Of a stretch of 9,950 nt of DNA, positions 1 through 5,956 are shown in pieces. A program made the position numbers and the translations under genes. The notes beneath the pieces are model-generated. The model was not told where the DNA came from, made no database searches, and saw nothing but the letters and a program-made list of their open reading frames with translations. Where the stretch lies: positions 1 through 9,950 of the forward strand of contig JAATGO010000198.1 in the NCBI GenBank assembly GCA_015654605.1, given 5' to 3'. Position 1 is the stretch's first letter; every line of letters starts with the position of its first letter. Origin of the DNA: Betaproteobacteria bacterium. GTDB lineage: Bacteria; Pseudomonadota; Gammaproteobacteria; Burkholderiales; Burkholderiaceae.

Positions 1-684
1 ATCGTAAATCTTGGGCAAGTACGCCTCGGGCCATTTCCGTATCCCTGGGATAGATGAGCCTTCTTCAGGCTGCGCCCCAACGATTTGCACGTTGGGATTC
101 TTTTCTTTCAAATAACGCGACACTCCCATGATTGTCCCAGTAGTGCCCATTGCACTGACAAAATGGGTAATGCCTCCTGCCGTTTGATTCCATAGCTCGG
201 GACCAGTTGTTTCATAATGCGCTAGAGAGTTGTCCGCATTAGCAAATTGATCCAATATCAGACCCTGTCCCTCTTTTTGCATCTGTTCTGCCAAATCACG
301 AGCATATTCCATCCCGCCACTCTTTGGTGTAAGCACGATTTGTGCTCCATAAGCAGCCATACTCTGACGACGCTCTTCACTCAAGTTTTCTGGCATGAGC
401 AAAATCATCTTGTAGCCACGCAAAGCGGCAACCATCGCCAACGCGATGCCTGTATTGCCACTGGTAGCTTCGATTAAGGTATCTCCCGGCTTGATTTGCC
501 CTCGTTCTTCAGCATGGCGTATCATGGATAAGGCAGCGCGATCCTTGACCGATCCAGCTGGATTACTCCCCTCCAGCTTGCCAAGAATGACATTATTACG
601 TCGAGCAGCCTCTTCCCCTCCCATGCGTTGCAACTTTATCAAAGGCGTATTGCCGATGGTATCTTCGATTGTCAAATAAGGCAT
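1..684 (-). CDS. cysM: Cysteine synthase B (O-acetylserine sulfhydrylase B), N-terminal part; runs off the window
   Basis: A PLP-dependent enzyme that makes cysteine (or S-sulfocysteine) from O-acetylserine and sulfide or thiosulfate in the cytoplasm. The 228 visible codons read as CysM along their whole length. They include IGNTPLIKLQRM at residues 10-21, the NPAGSVKDRA block with the Schiff-base lysine K47, the substrate loop ATSGNTG at 73-79, the phosphate-binding GTTGT at 180-184, and QPEEGSSIPGIRKWP at 205-219. The last of these, together with NPAGSVKDRAALSM, is typical of CysM rather than CysK. The family is about 300 residues long, so roughly 70 C-terminal residues lie beyond the left edge. 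The start at 684 is the natural one: the protein opens MPYLTIEDTIGNTPL, with a weak GGAAAG ribosome site upstream. The gene is divergent from the aidB homologue and has its own promoter. No frameshift is seen. Confidence 0.95.
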   Translation of the reverse strand, partial: MPYLTIEDTIGNTPLIKLQRMGGEEAARRNNVILGKLEGSNPAGSVKDRAALSMIRHAEERGQIKPGDTLIEATSGNTGIALAMVAALRGYKMILLMPENLSEERRQSMAAYGAQIVLTPKSGGMEYARDLAEQMQKEGQGLILDQFANADNSLAHYETTGPELWNQTAGGITHFVSAMGTTGTIMGVSRYLKEKNPNVQIVGAQPEEGSSIPGIRKWPEAYLPKIYD

Positions 685-722
685 GTTACTTTCCGTTTTC
701 CCAACGTTTCAGAAACATCATT

Positions 723-751
723 TTAATATGAGTCTTTGTTATGTGCTGCAA
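723..751 (-). promoter_or_regulatory. Probable sigma70 promoter of cysM
   Basis: On the minus strand, a -35 box TTGCAG (746-751) is followed after exactly 17 bases by a -10 box TATTAA (723-728). This predicts a start of transcription near 716 and a leader of about 30 bases before the cysM start at 684. The match and spacing are good, but this rests on inspection only. Confidence 0.5.
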
Positions 752-896
752 ACTGGCATGGACAAGATGTTTATATAGATATAGCAAAATCACCTAACGC
801 ATTCAATATTGACCATTTTTCTCATAACATCCTCCCACATTCGCAAGAAAATGAAGATTCCCACATAATGCATGCAAAGACATACCATATATAAAT

Positions 897-901
897 AGGA
901 G
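897..901 (+). promoter_or_regulatory. Ribosome binding site of the aidB homologue
   Basis: AGGAG lies 5 bases before the ATG at 907 and fixes this start. The 222-bp gap between the divergent cysM and aidB genes shows no strong plus-strand promoter. The best I can see is a weak pair, TTCGCA (840-845) and CATAAT (864-869), 18 bases apart. I therefore do not list a promoter for this gene. Confidence 0.6.
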
Positions 902-906
902 ACGAC

Positions 907-2562
907 ATGCGCACACATGACATCACCAACCAAGTGCCAGAACTGAAGGACTATAACCTGTTTGGCACGGATAATGTGCTGGTTGAAGGTATTGAACGCA
1001 GTGCGGCACAATGGCATGCGCCAGCATTACTTTCCTATGGAGCAAAGCTGGGGAGCAGTGATACTTTACAACTCAGTGTGCAAGCCAACCAGTATTCACC
1101 TGAATTACATACCCATGACCGATTCGGTAACCGCATTGATTCAGTCAGCTTTCACCCTGCCTGGCATACATTACTGGCATTATTACGCGGAGCATCACTA
1201 CATGCGCTCCCCTGGATTAACTCGCGAGTGGGTGCCCATGTAGCCCGTGCCGCAGGATATTTTTTACATGCGCAGATAGAAGCAGGCTCCCTGTGCCCCA
1301 CAACAATGACATTTGCGGCCATTCCGGTACTGCGCAAAGAGCACACACTCTTCCCTTTTCTAGAGAAAAAACTATTTTCCACTATATATGATCCCCGTGA
1401 CATTCCTTTCGAGCACAAGCAGTCCATCCTGATCGGCATGGGAATGACCGAGAAACAAGGTGGCTCGGATGTGCGTATTAATACTACCTACGCCCGCCCA
1501 ATTGGATCGGGAGGACGTGGCTGTGCTTATACACTTACGGGGCATAAATGGTTTTTTTCAGCACCGATGAGTGATGCCCACATGGTGCTTGCACGCACAG
1601 ATAATGGATTATCCTGTTTTTTCGTACCACGCTGGCAACCTGATGGAGAAAAAAATCACATCTTCATTCAACAATTAAAAGACAAATTGGGCAATCGCTC
1701 TAATTCCAGTAGCGAAGTTGAGTTTGACGATGCATACGGCATCATGGTTGGAGAAGAAGGACGTGGAATCCCAACCATTATTGAAATGGCGAACCATACT
1801 CGCCTCGATTGTGTCATCGGCAGTGCCGGTCTCATGCGCTATGCACTGGTACAGGCCATTCACCACGCTCGGCACCGCAACGCATTCGGAGCCCATTTAG
1901 CAGAACAACCATTAATGCGTAACGTATTAGTGGATCTCGCATTAGAAAGTGAAGCCGCCAGCCTCTTAATGCTGCGTCTGGCACAAGCATTCGAAACACC
2001 ACATGATCCCTTGCAACGTGCGTGGTGCCGCATCGTCACTCCTGCAGCAAAATTCTGGATTTGTAAACGCGCACTGGAATTTACTGGCGAATGCATGGAA
2101 GTATGGGGTGGTAATGGCTATGTCGAGACAGGGTCAATGGCGCGCATGTATCGCGAAGCTCCTGTGAATTCTATTTGGGAAGGATCAGGAAACATTATGT
2201 GTCTTGATGTATTGCGCGCATTGGAACGAGAACCAGAAGGTAGCGCACTACTCCTGGAAGAGTTAGCGCATATAGCGATCACCTATCCGCCCCTAGAACC
2301 ACACGTGCGCACATTAAAAAACATGATATCCATGCCGCACGCACATCAAGAAGCCCTGGCACGACGCTTTGTGCAGCAGTTAGTATTAACCCTACAAGGC
2401 GCGCTGATGTTACAACATGCTCCAACTGATCATGCTCTGGCGTTCATTCATAGCCGCAGCGACTTCTCACATGGCCGCATCTATGGCACGCTAGATCTCT
2501 CTAGCACCACTAACCCTGAGTCTTTGCAGAAACGGGTTCTCGAACGTGCCTGGCCAGTGTGA
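907..2562 (+). CDS. aidB: AidB-family acyl-CoA dehydrogenase (FAD flavoprotein, DNA-alkylation response type)
   Basis: This 551-residue protein matches the length and arrangement of E. coli AidB (about 540), a tetrameric FAD protein of the acyl-CoA dehydrogenase superfamily. E. coli AidB binds DNA and is induced in the adaptive response to alkylation. Visible signatures are FHPAWH (82-87), HAQIEAGSLCP (121-131), the flavin-binding stretch MGMTEKQGGSDV (178-189) and GHKWFFSAP (212-220). KDKLGNRSNSSSEVEF (258-273) and YREAPVNSIWEGSGNIMCLDVL (from 415) follow. E425 in WEGSGN sits where acyl-CoA dehydrogenases carry the catalytic glutamate. Residues after about 445 correspond to the extra C-terminal AidB domain that binds DNA in E. 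coli. That domain is the more diverged part here, so DNA binding is inferred. AGGAG before the ATG supports the start. No ada, alkA or alkB lies nearby, so the link to alkylation rests on family membership alone. Confidence 0.9.
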   Translation: MRTHDITNQVPELKDYNLFGTDNVLVEGIERSAAQWHAPALLSYGAKLGSSDTLQLSVQANQYSPELHTHDRFGNRIDSVSFHPAWHTLLALLRGASLHALPWINSRVGAHVARAAGYFLHAQIEAGSLCPTTMTFAAIPVLRKEHTLFPFLEKKLFSTIYDPRDIPFEHKQSILIGMGMTEKQGGSDVRINTTYARPIGSGGRGCAYTLTGHKWFFSAPMSDAHMVLARTDNGLSCFFVPRWQPDGEKNHIFIQQLKDKLGNRSNSSSEVEFDDAYGIMVGEEGRGIPTIIEMANHTRLDCVIGSAGLMRYALVQAIHHARHRNAFGAHLAEQPLMRNVLVDLALESEAASLLMLRLAQAFETPHDPLQRAWCRIVTPAAKFWICKRALEFTGECMEVWGGNGYVETGSMARMYREAPVNSIWEGSGNIMCLDVLRALEREPEGSALLLEELAHIAITYPPLEPHVRTLKNMISMPHAHQEALARRFVQQLVLTLQGALMLQHAPTDHALAFIHSRSDFSHGRIYGTLDLSSTTNPESLQKRVLERAWPV

Positions 2563-2693
2563 GCGCATTTTCATGCTAGCGACCAATGTCATTTAGAATC
2601 ATGTTCAAACACGCATTCAAATAACGGCCAATCACTATTAAGAAAGCAAAAAGAGATGTGAAGAATACAAAGCAGTCCGCAAAGGGAGAAAGA

Positions 2694-2789
2694 GGCGAGC
2701 CTTGTCTGCGGCACTTGCGGGAAATGGCTGTGGCTGCTTCGTTCCCGACCTGACCAGGTTAACCACGCCACAATGCGCAGGGGCCCGCC
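2694..2789 (-). ncRNA. ffs: 4.5S RNA, the small bacterial signal recognition particle RNA
   Basis: On the minus strand the RNA shows the conserved SRP core: GGTCAGGTCGGGAACGAAGC, followed by AGCC. This is the Ffh (SRP54)-binding hairpin with its GGAA tetraloop and asymmetric internal loop. The ends pair fully: GGCGGGCC (2782-2789) at the 5' end with GGCTCGCC (2694-2701) at the 3' end, including one G-U pair. This gives a molecule of about 96 bases, the short type without an Alu domain that is usual in proteobacteria. The base pair closing the tetraloop is G-C where E. coli has C-G, a compensatory swap that keeps the stem. A T-rich stretch follows the 3' end, but I see no clear intrinsic terminator. 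With Ffh the RNA targets membrane proteins to the translocon. Ends are approximate, taken from the stem. Confidence 0.93.
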
Positions 2790-2796
2790 AGCGCGA

Positions 2797-2802
2797 ATTG
2801 TA
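2797..2802 (-). promoter_or_regulatory. -10 box of the SRP RNA promoter
   Basis: TACAAT on the minus strand ends 7 bases before the first G of the SRP RNA terminal stem (2789), exactly where a -10 box should be. The matching -35 position (2820-2825, GTGCAT, 17-base spacer) is poor. It lies inside the inverted repeat listed separately. Confidence 0.5.
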
Positions 2803-2811
2803 CCTGAAAGC

Positions 2812-2840
2812 GCAATCTCATGCACCTGCTTTGAGATTGC
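2812..2840. repeat. 9-bp inverted repeat between ubiD and the SRP RNA gene
   Basis: GCAATCTCA (2812-2820) and TGAGATTGC (2832-2840) are perfect inverted copies around an 11-base loop. The element lies 80 bases past the ubiD stop and just upstream of the SRP RNA -10 box, spanning the -35 position. There is no T run on either side, so it is not a standard intrinsic terminator. It could be an operator, a factor-assisted terminator, or an RNA-processing hairpin protecting the end of the ubiD transcript. Confidence 0.55.
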
Positions 2841-2919
2841 AATGTCACTATGTTACCGTGCGATAGTCTCTTTTGACTTTTGGCTGGAACGCAATTCATA
2901 CATAGGCATGAGATGCATT

Positions 2920-4404
2920 CTAGATACCCAATTCCTGCCAAATACGATCAACACGTTGTTTGACATCATCCGTCATGGTGATGACACGCCCCCACTCACG
3001 ATTGGTTTCACCAGGCCACTTATTCGTGGCATCTATCCCCATCTTGCTGCCTAAACCACTGACGGGAGATGCAAAATCCAAATAATCAATCGGCGTGTTA
3101 TCCACCAGAACGGTATCCCGCGATGGATCTACACGTGTAGTGATCGCCCATATCACTTCTTTCCAATCGCGAATATTGACGTCCTCATCCACTACAACGA
3201 TGAACTTGGTATACATGAACTGACGCAAAAAACTCCAAACGCCAAACATCACTCGCTTGGCATGCCCCGCATAAGATTTTCGCATTTGCACAACCGCCAT
3301 GCGATAACTACATCCTTCAGGAGGTAAATAAAAATCGGTAATTTCGCTAAACTGCTTTTGCAACAAAGGAATAAACACTTCATTAAGCGCCACGCCCAAC
3401 ACAGCAGGCTCATCCGGTGGCTTACCCGTATAGGTTGAATGATAAATTGGATCATGCCGCATCGTGATGCGATCCAAGGTGAGTACAGGGAACCAGTCCT
3501 GCTCATTATAGTAACCAGTATGGTCACCAAAGGGACCTTCAAGTGCATGCTCATAACCTGATGGATGTGATGCATCAGGATAAATATGTCCTTCTAATAT
3601 AATTTCAGCAGAAGCTGGTACACGCAATTCACTTCCCATTGCTTTCACCAATTCTGTACGACTACCACGTAATAAACCGGCAAACTGGTATTCAGATAAA
3701 TTATCCGGCACTGGTGTCACAGCGCCTAGCATGGTAGCAGGATCCGCACCAAGCGCCACCGCTACTGGGTAAGGCTCTCCTGGGTGTGCCAGGCAATGCT
3801 CACGAAAATCAAGTGCCCCCCCGCGATGCGCCAACCAGCGCATGATGACCTTATTAGGAGCAATCACCTGTTGACGATAAATACCAAGATTCTGCCGCTT
3901 CTTGTTAGGCCCCTTGGTAATGACCAAGCCCCATGTAATCAAAGGGGCAATATCGCCCGGCCAACAATGTTGTATCGGCAAACGGTTCAGATCAACCTCA
4001 TGCCCCTCCCACACAATATCTTGGCAAGGTGCTGAACGGCGTTCTTTGGGTGCCATGTCCCACAACGCCTTCAGTAGAGCCCCCATCCCCATCACATCCT
4101 TAAACCCCTTTGGCGGTTCAGGTTCTTTGAGCGTCGCCAGCAAATGGCCAATCCGTCGTAGTTCGCTGACATCATCAACCCCCATACCCAACGCCACTCT
4201 ACGCGGCGTACCAAACAAATTCGCCAGTACTGGAATATGTTTACCAGGGACGTTATCGAAGATAAGTGCAGGACCTGCTGCTCGTAAAGTACGATCACAT
4301 ATTTCCGTCATCTCAAGATAAGGCGAAACCGGTAGGGAAATATGCTTTAATTCTCCATTTTGTTGTAATTGGGCAATAAAATCGCGTAAATCTAAATATT
4401 TCAT
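2920..4404 (-). CDS. ubiD: UbiD, 4-hydroxy-3-polyprenylbenzoate decarboxylase
   Basis: This enzyme removes the ring carboxyl group of 4-hydroxy-3-polyprenylbenzoate in ubiquinone synthesis. It uses prenylated FMN made by UbiX; no ubiX is in this window. The 494 residues equal the usual length of the family. Clear blocks are MKYLDLRDF at the N-terminus, QNLGIYRQQ (171-179) and MRWLAHRGG (188-196) in the cofactor/metal region, [10 protein letters not shown] (213-222), and [11 protein letters not shown] (289-299). The last carries the conserved acidic residue of the active site. DPSRDT and [15 protein letters not shown] lie near the C-terminus. The start agrees with the family N-terminus but has no clear Shine-Dalgarno site; a 7-bp inverted repeat ends 6 bases before the ATG. 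The gene is divergent from the transglycosylase unit and stands alone on its strand. No broken or missing segments are visible. Confidence 0.96.
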   Translation of the reverse strand: MKYLDLRDFIAQLQQNGELKHISLPVSPYLEMTEICDRTLRAAGPALIFDNVPGKHIPVLANLFGTPRRVALGMGVDDVSELRRIGHLLATLKEPEPPKGFKDVMGMGALLKALWDMAPKERRSAPCQDIVWEGHEVDLNRLPIQHCWPGDIAPLITWGLVITKGPNKKRQNLGIYRQQVIAPNKVIMRWLAHRGGALDFREHCLAHPGEPYPVAVALGADPATMLGAVTPVPDNLSEYQFAGLLRGSRTELVKAMGSELRVPASAEIILEGHIYPDASHPSGYEHALEGPFGDHTGYYNEQDWFPVLTLDRITMRHDPIYHSTYTGKPPDEPAVLGVALNEVFIPLLQKQFSEITDFYLPPEGCSYRMAVVQMRKSYAGHAKRVMFGVWSFLRQFMYTKFIVVVDEDVNIRDWKEVIWAITTRVDPSRDTVLVDNTPIDYLDFASPVSGLGSKMGIDATNKWPGETNREWGRVITMTDDVKQRVDRIWQELGI

Positions 4405-4410
4405 ATGAAT

Positions 4411-4435
4411 TGGCTATCTTTCTTTTGTATAGCCA
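4411..4435. repeat. 7-bp inverted repeat at the ubiD start
   Basis: TGGCTAT (4411-4417) and ATAGCCA (4429-4435) are inverted copies around an 11-base loop, six bases upstream of the ubiD ATG. On the ubiD strand the loop is ACAAAAGAAAG, holding the only weak ribosome-site-like bases. TATACA, a possible -10 box, overlaps the distal arm. It may be an operator or an mRNA hairpin that modulates ubiD translation; a 7-bp repeat in AT-rich DNA could also be chance. Confidence 0.35.
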
Positions 4436-4536
4436 TTAATGAAAAAACCATGGCAAACGATTGATTCTATTGAATTTCAAAGAGAATTCCGATAAAATAA
4501 TATACATAAAAGTTATATATAATAGGTTTTATAGTA

Positions 4537-4565
4537 TTGACTGAATATAAAGTGGCTTCTACAAT
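4537..4565 (+). promoter_or_regulatory. Strong sigma70-like promoter upstream of the transglycosylase gene
   Basis: TTGACT (4537-4542) and TACAAT (4560-4565) are separated by exactly 17 bases, each one mismatch from consensus. A very AT-rich tract (about 4491-4536) lies directly upstream and could act as an UP element. The predicted transcription start is about 4572. This leaves about 300 bases of transcript before the transglycosylase ATG at 4872, unusually long. Confidence 0.6.
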
Positions 4566-4594
4566 TCGCGCAACCTAAGTTAAGGAATCCACAA

Positions 4595-4765
4595 ATGGAA
4601 CCCTTAGCTACCCTTTGGAACTCACTTGTCAGGGAGCCTGAGTCCATAGGCATGCAGCAAATGCCATCCAAGGGTTCAACGTTCTTCTCCCTAAATTTAA
4701 CGAGTATACGCAATTGCACACAACGTGCTCGCATATACATCCATAAACAACCTTGTCTGCTGTAA
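4595..4765 (+). CDS. Putative 56-residue small protein or leader peptide
   Basis: I do not recognise this product. The ORF opens MEPLATLWNSLVREPESIG and ends RIYIHKQPCLL, followed by TAA. Support comes from its position. It starts about 23 bases after the predicted transcription start of the promoter at 4537-4565. A good AAGGA ribosome site (4582-4586) lies 8 bases before the ATG. The product has no signal peptide or membrane segment that I can see. Its second half is basic (several R, H and K) with two cysteines. No run of a single amino acid codon is seen, so a classic amino-acid attenuator peptide is unlikely. The coding stretch overlaps a potential three-way RNA junction (4598-4677), so translation would compete with folding. 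It could be a leader peptide, an independent small protein, or a chance ORF inside a structured RNA. Confidence 0.35.
   Translation: MEPLATLWNSLVREPESIGMQQMPSKGSTFFSLNLTSIRNCTQRARIYIHKQPCLL
4598..4677 (+). other. Potential three-way-junction RNA fold in the transglycosylase leader
   Basis: GAACCCTT (4598-4605) is the perfect complement of AAGGGTTC (4670-4677). Between them lie two further hairpins: GGAACTCA (4617-4624) with TGAGTCC (4639-4645), one bulged A, and GGCAT (4649-4653) with ATGCC (4661-4665), 7-base loop. ACCCTTTGG (4610-4618) can also pair with CCAAGGGT (4668-4675), an exclusive alternative to the closing stem and first hairpin. This switch-like layout resembles riboswitches and attenuators, but I cannot match it to a known family. 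The fold comes from hand pairing only. Confidence 0.4.
4704..4738 (+). other. Stem-loop in the transglycosylase leader
   Basis: GTATA (4704-4708) pairs with TATAC (4734-4738), GC (4710-4711) with GC (4731-4732), and GCAC (4716-4719) with GTGC (4725-4728) around a 5-base loop. There are small internal loops between these parts. No T run follows, so it is not an intrinsic terminator. It lies near the end of the small ORF. Confidence 0.3.
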
Positions 4766-4806
4766 CGCTTTGCGACGGCAACATGGCTATTGTAGTACGT
4801 AGGACT

Positions 4807-4849
4807 GAGCAAGACCCACTTCTCTTTACAATGTTGGGTTCCTCTGCTC
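4807..4849 (+). other. Stem-loop just upstream of the transglycosylase ribosome site
   Basis: GAGCA (4807-4811) pairs with TGCTC (4845-4849), and ACCCA (4814-4818) pairs with TGGGT (4835-4839) around a 16-base loop. The hairpin ends 12 bases before the AGGAGG of the transglycosylase gene. It leaves that site free in this conformation. With the other hairpins it makes most of the leader foldable. Confidence 0.3.
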
Positions 4850-4861
4850 GTTATATGAATC

Positions 4862-4867
4862 AGGAGG
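4862..4867 (+). promoter_or_regulatory. Ribosome binding site of the transglycosylase gene
   Basis: A perfect AGGAGG lies 4 bases before the ATG at 4872. The spacing is on the short side, but the match selects this start over the internal methionines at residues 16, 24 and 26. Confidence 0.6.
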
Positions 4868-4871
4868 TTCA

Positions 4872-5846
4872 ATGTTACATCGCCCTATAGAAGCGCAATT
4901 ACCTACTGCGCGATATATGGTATATCCGCCACGAGGATCTATGTCCATGCGTGGCTTGATTGCCAGTATTTTTACTGTTACGCGTCGCGTTATCAGCTTG
5001 CTTGGCATTATTGCCTTGCTATTGCTGAGTATTTTATTTTTCAAACCAGAATTTGCTGAACATGTTGCTGCCGTATCCCCCTTTTCCGAAACATCAGCAC
5101 AAAACACATCCGCATTACTCGATCCGTTAAATGGAAAACAAGCACAAACAAACAAAACGGAAACCAGTACCGCAAGCAATACCAATACTAATGCCAATAC
5201 GCATATTGCGATGGAAAATATCACAAAACCATCTGCCATGACAGTTGAAGATCGCAAAAATCTTGGCACATTCGAACAGCAAAAACGGGTCACCGAATGG
5301 TTATCCCGGCGTTATCGTGTCGCCAACACAGCAACCAATATGCTGGTATCTGCAGCCTATCTTAGCGCACAAGAAATTAAGATTGATCCATTGCTCATCC
5401 TTGCTGTGATGGCAATCGAATCGCGTTTTAATCCATTTGCAGAAAGCCCAATGGGTGCTCAAGGCTTGATGCAGGTCATGTCTAAATTACATCACGACAA
5501 ATTTCAAGCACTTGGTAGCCAATCAGCACTCAATCCAGCAGCAAACATCGCTGTCGGCGCACGTATTCTGAAAGAATATATCTCGCGTGGAGGATCCGTT
5601 GAAGCAGGCCTCAAAGCTTACGTCGGTGCTGCCGAAATGGCCAGCGATGGTGGCTATGGTCGCAAAGTCTTGGCTGAATATAATAATTTGAAGCGAATTG
5701 CTTTTAGCAAGAACATTTCGACCTATACGACTTCGACTAAGGCTCGTACCACCCCTTCTGTCGAGATCGATGCAAAAAATACGGAAGACATGATGCCAGC
5801 TGTTGGCAAGAAAGATTCTACCCCAGACCAAATTGCGGCTCTGTAA
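4872..5846 (+). CDS. Membrane-anchored lytic transglycosylase (SLT domain)
   Basis: A peptidoglycan lytic transglycosylase, expected to cleave the MurNAc-GlcNAc bond with formation of anhydro-muramyl ends in the periplasm. The 324-residue chain starts with a basic cytoplasmic segment (about 1-39). A single hydrophobic helix follows (about 40-57), probably an uncleaved anchor, then a flexible Thr/Asn/Ala-rich linker (about 72-112). The SLT domain occupies about 150-275. The catalytic glutamate is E183 in MAIESRFNPFAESPMGAQGLMQV, with the family GAQGLMQV at 195-202 and NPAANIAVGARIL at 221-233. The usual AYNxG motif is replaced by AYVGA (249-253) followed by DGGYGRKVLAEY, which I recall as a subfamily variant in betaproteobacteria. 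The C-terminal 45 residues are low complexity. The gene is probably a single unit between its own promoter and terminator. It could take part in envelope remodelling or secretion, but nothing here decides which. Confidence 0.88.
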   Translation: MLHRPIEAQLPTARYMVYPPRGSMSMRGLIASIFTVTRRVISLLGIIALLLLSILFFKPEFAEHVAAVSPFSETSAQNTSALLDPLNGKQAQTNKTETSTASNTNTNANTHIAMENITKPSAMTVEDRKNLGTFEQQKRVTEWLSRRYRVANTATNMLVSAAYLSAQEIKIDPLLILAVMAIESRFNPFAESPMGAQGLMQVMSKLHHDKFQALGSQSALNPAANIAVGARILKEYISRGGSVEAGLKAYVGAAEMASDGGYGRKVLAEYNNLKRIAFSKNISTYTTSTKARTTPSVEIDAKNTEDMMPAVGKKDSTPDQIAAL

Positions 5847-5895
5847 CAAGGTGTCTTGATCGAGAGATCGTCGTAATAGCGATAGTATTTAATAT

Positions 5896-5927
5896 AAAAT
5901 CCTCCATATTCTTGGAGGATTTTTTTT
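5896..5927 (+). terminator. Intrinsic terminator after the transglycosylase gene, probably bidirectional
   Basis: AAAATCCTCC (5896-5905) and GGAGGATTTT (5914-5923) form a perfect 10-bp stem with an 8-base loop, running into eight T residues (5920-5927). It lies 50 bases after the stop at 5846. On the opposite strand the same stem is followed by an AT-rich but broken T tract. It can therefore also end the riboflavin/nusB/aminotransferase transcript, whose last stop is at 5957. Confidence 0.88.
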
Positions 5928-5956
5928 ACCTGAGTCTCGGTAAGACCTCGCGTATT

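Noticed and set aside
249..679. Plus-strand ORFs at 247-477 and 446-679
   Set aside because: They are antisense to the clear cysM reading frame, which is open to the left edge of the window.
2589..2825. Minus-strand ORF of 78 codons across 2589-2825
   Set aside because: It covers the whole SRP RNA gene; the conserved RNA explains the sequence.
3902..4321. Plus-strand ORF of 139 codons
   Set aside because: It is antisense to the conserved ubiD frame, with no ribosome site or family resemblance.
4572..4750. 6S RNA (ssrS) as an explanation for the structured leader
   Set aside because: A few words such as CCAAGGGTTCAA resemble E. coli 6S. But the 5' and 3' ends do not pair into the long rod with a central bubble on either strand.
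4513..4872. Minus-strand ORF of 119 codons between ubiD and the transglycosylase
   Set aside because: It has an odd composition rich in cysteine, no recognisable domain and no clear ribosome site. It lies antisense to a stretch with a good plus-strand promoter and small ORF.
5612..5680. Loss of the AYNxG motif in the transglycosylase as a sign of inactivation
   Set aside because: The catalytic glutamate and the GAQGLMQV and NIAVGARIL motifs are intact. The AYVGA...GGYGRKVL form appears to be a subfamily variant rather than decay.
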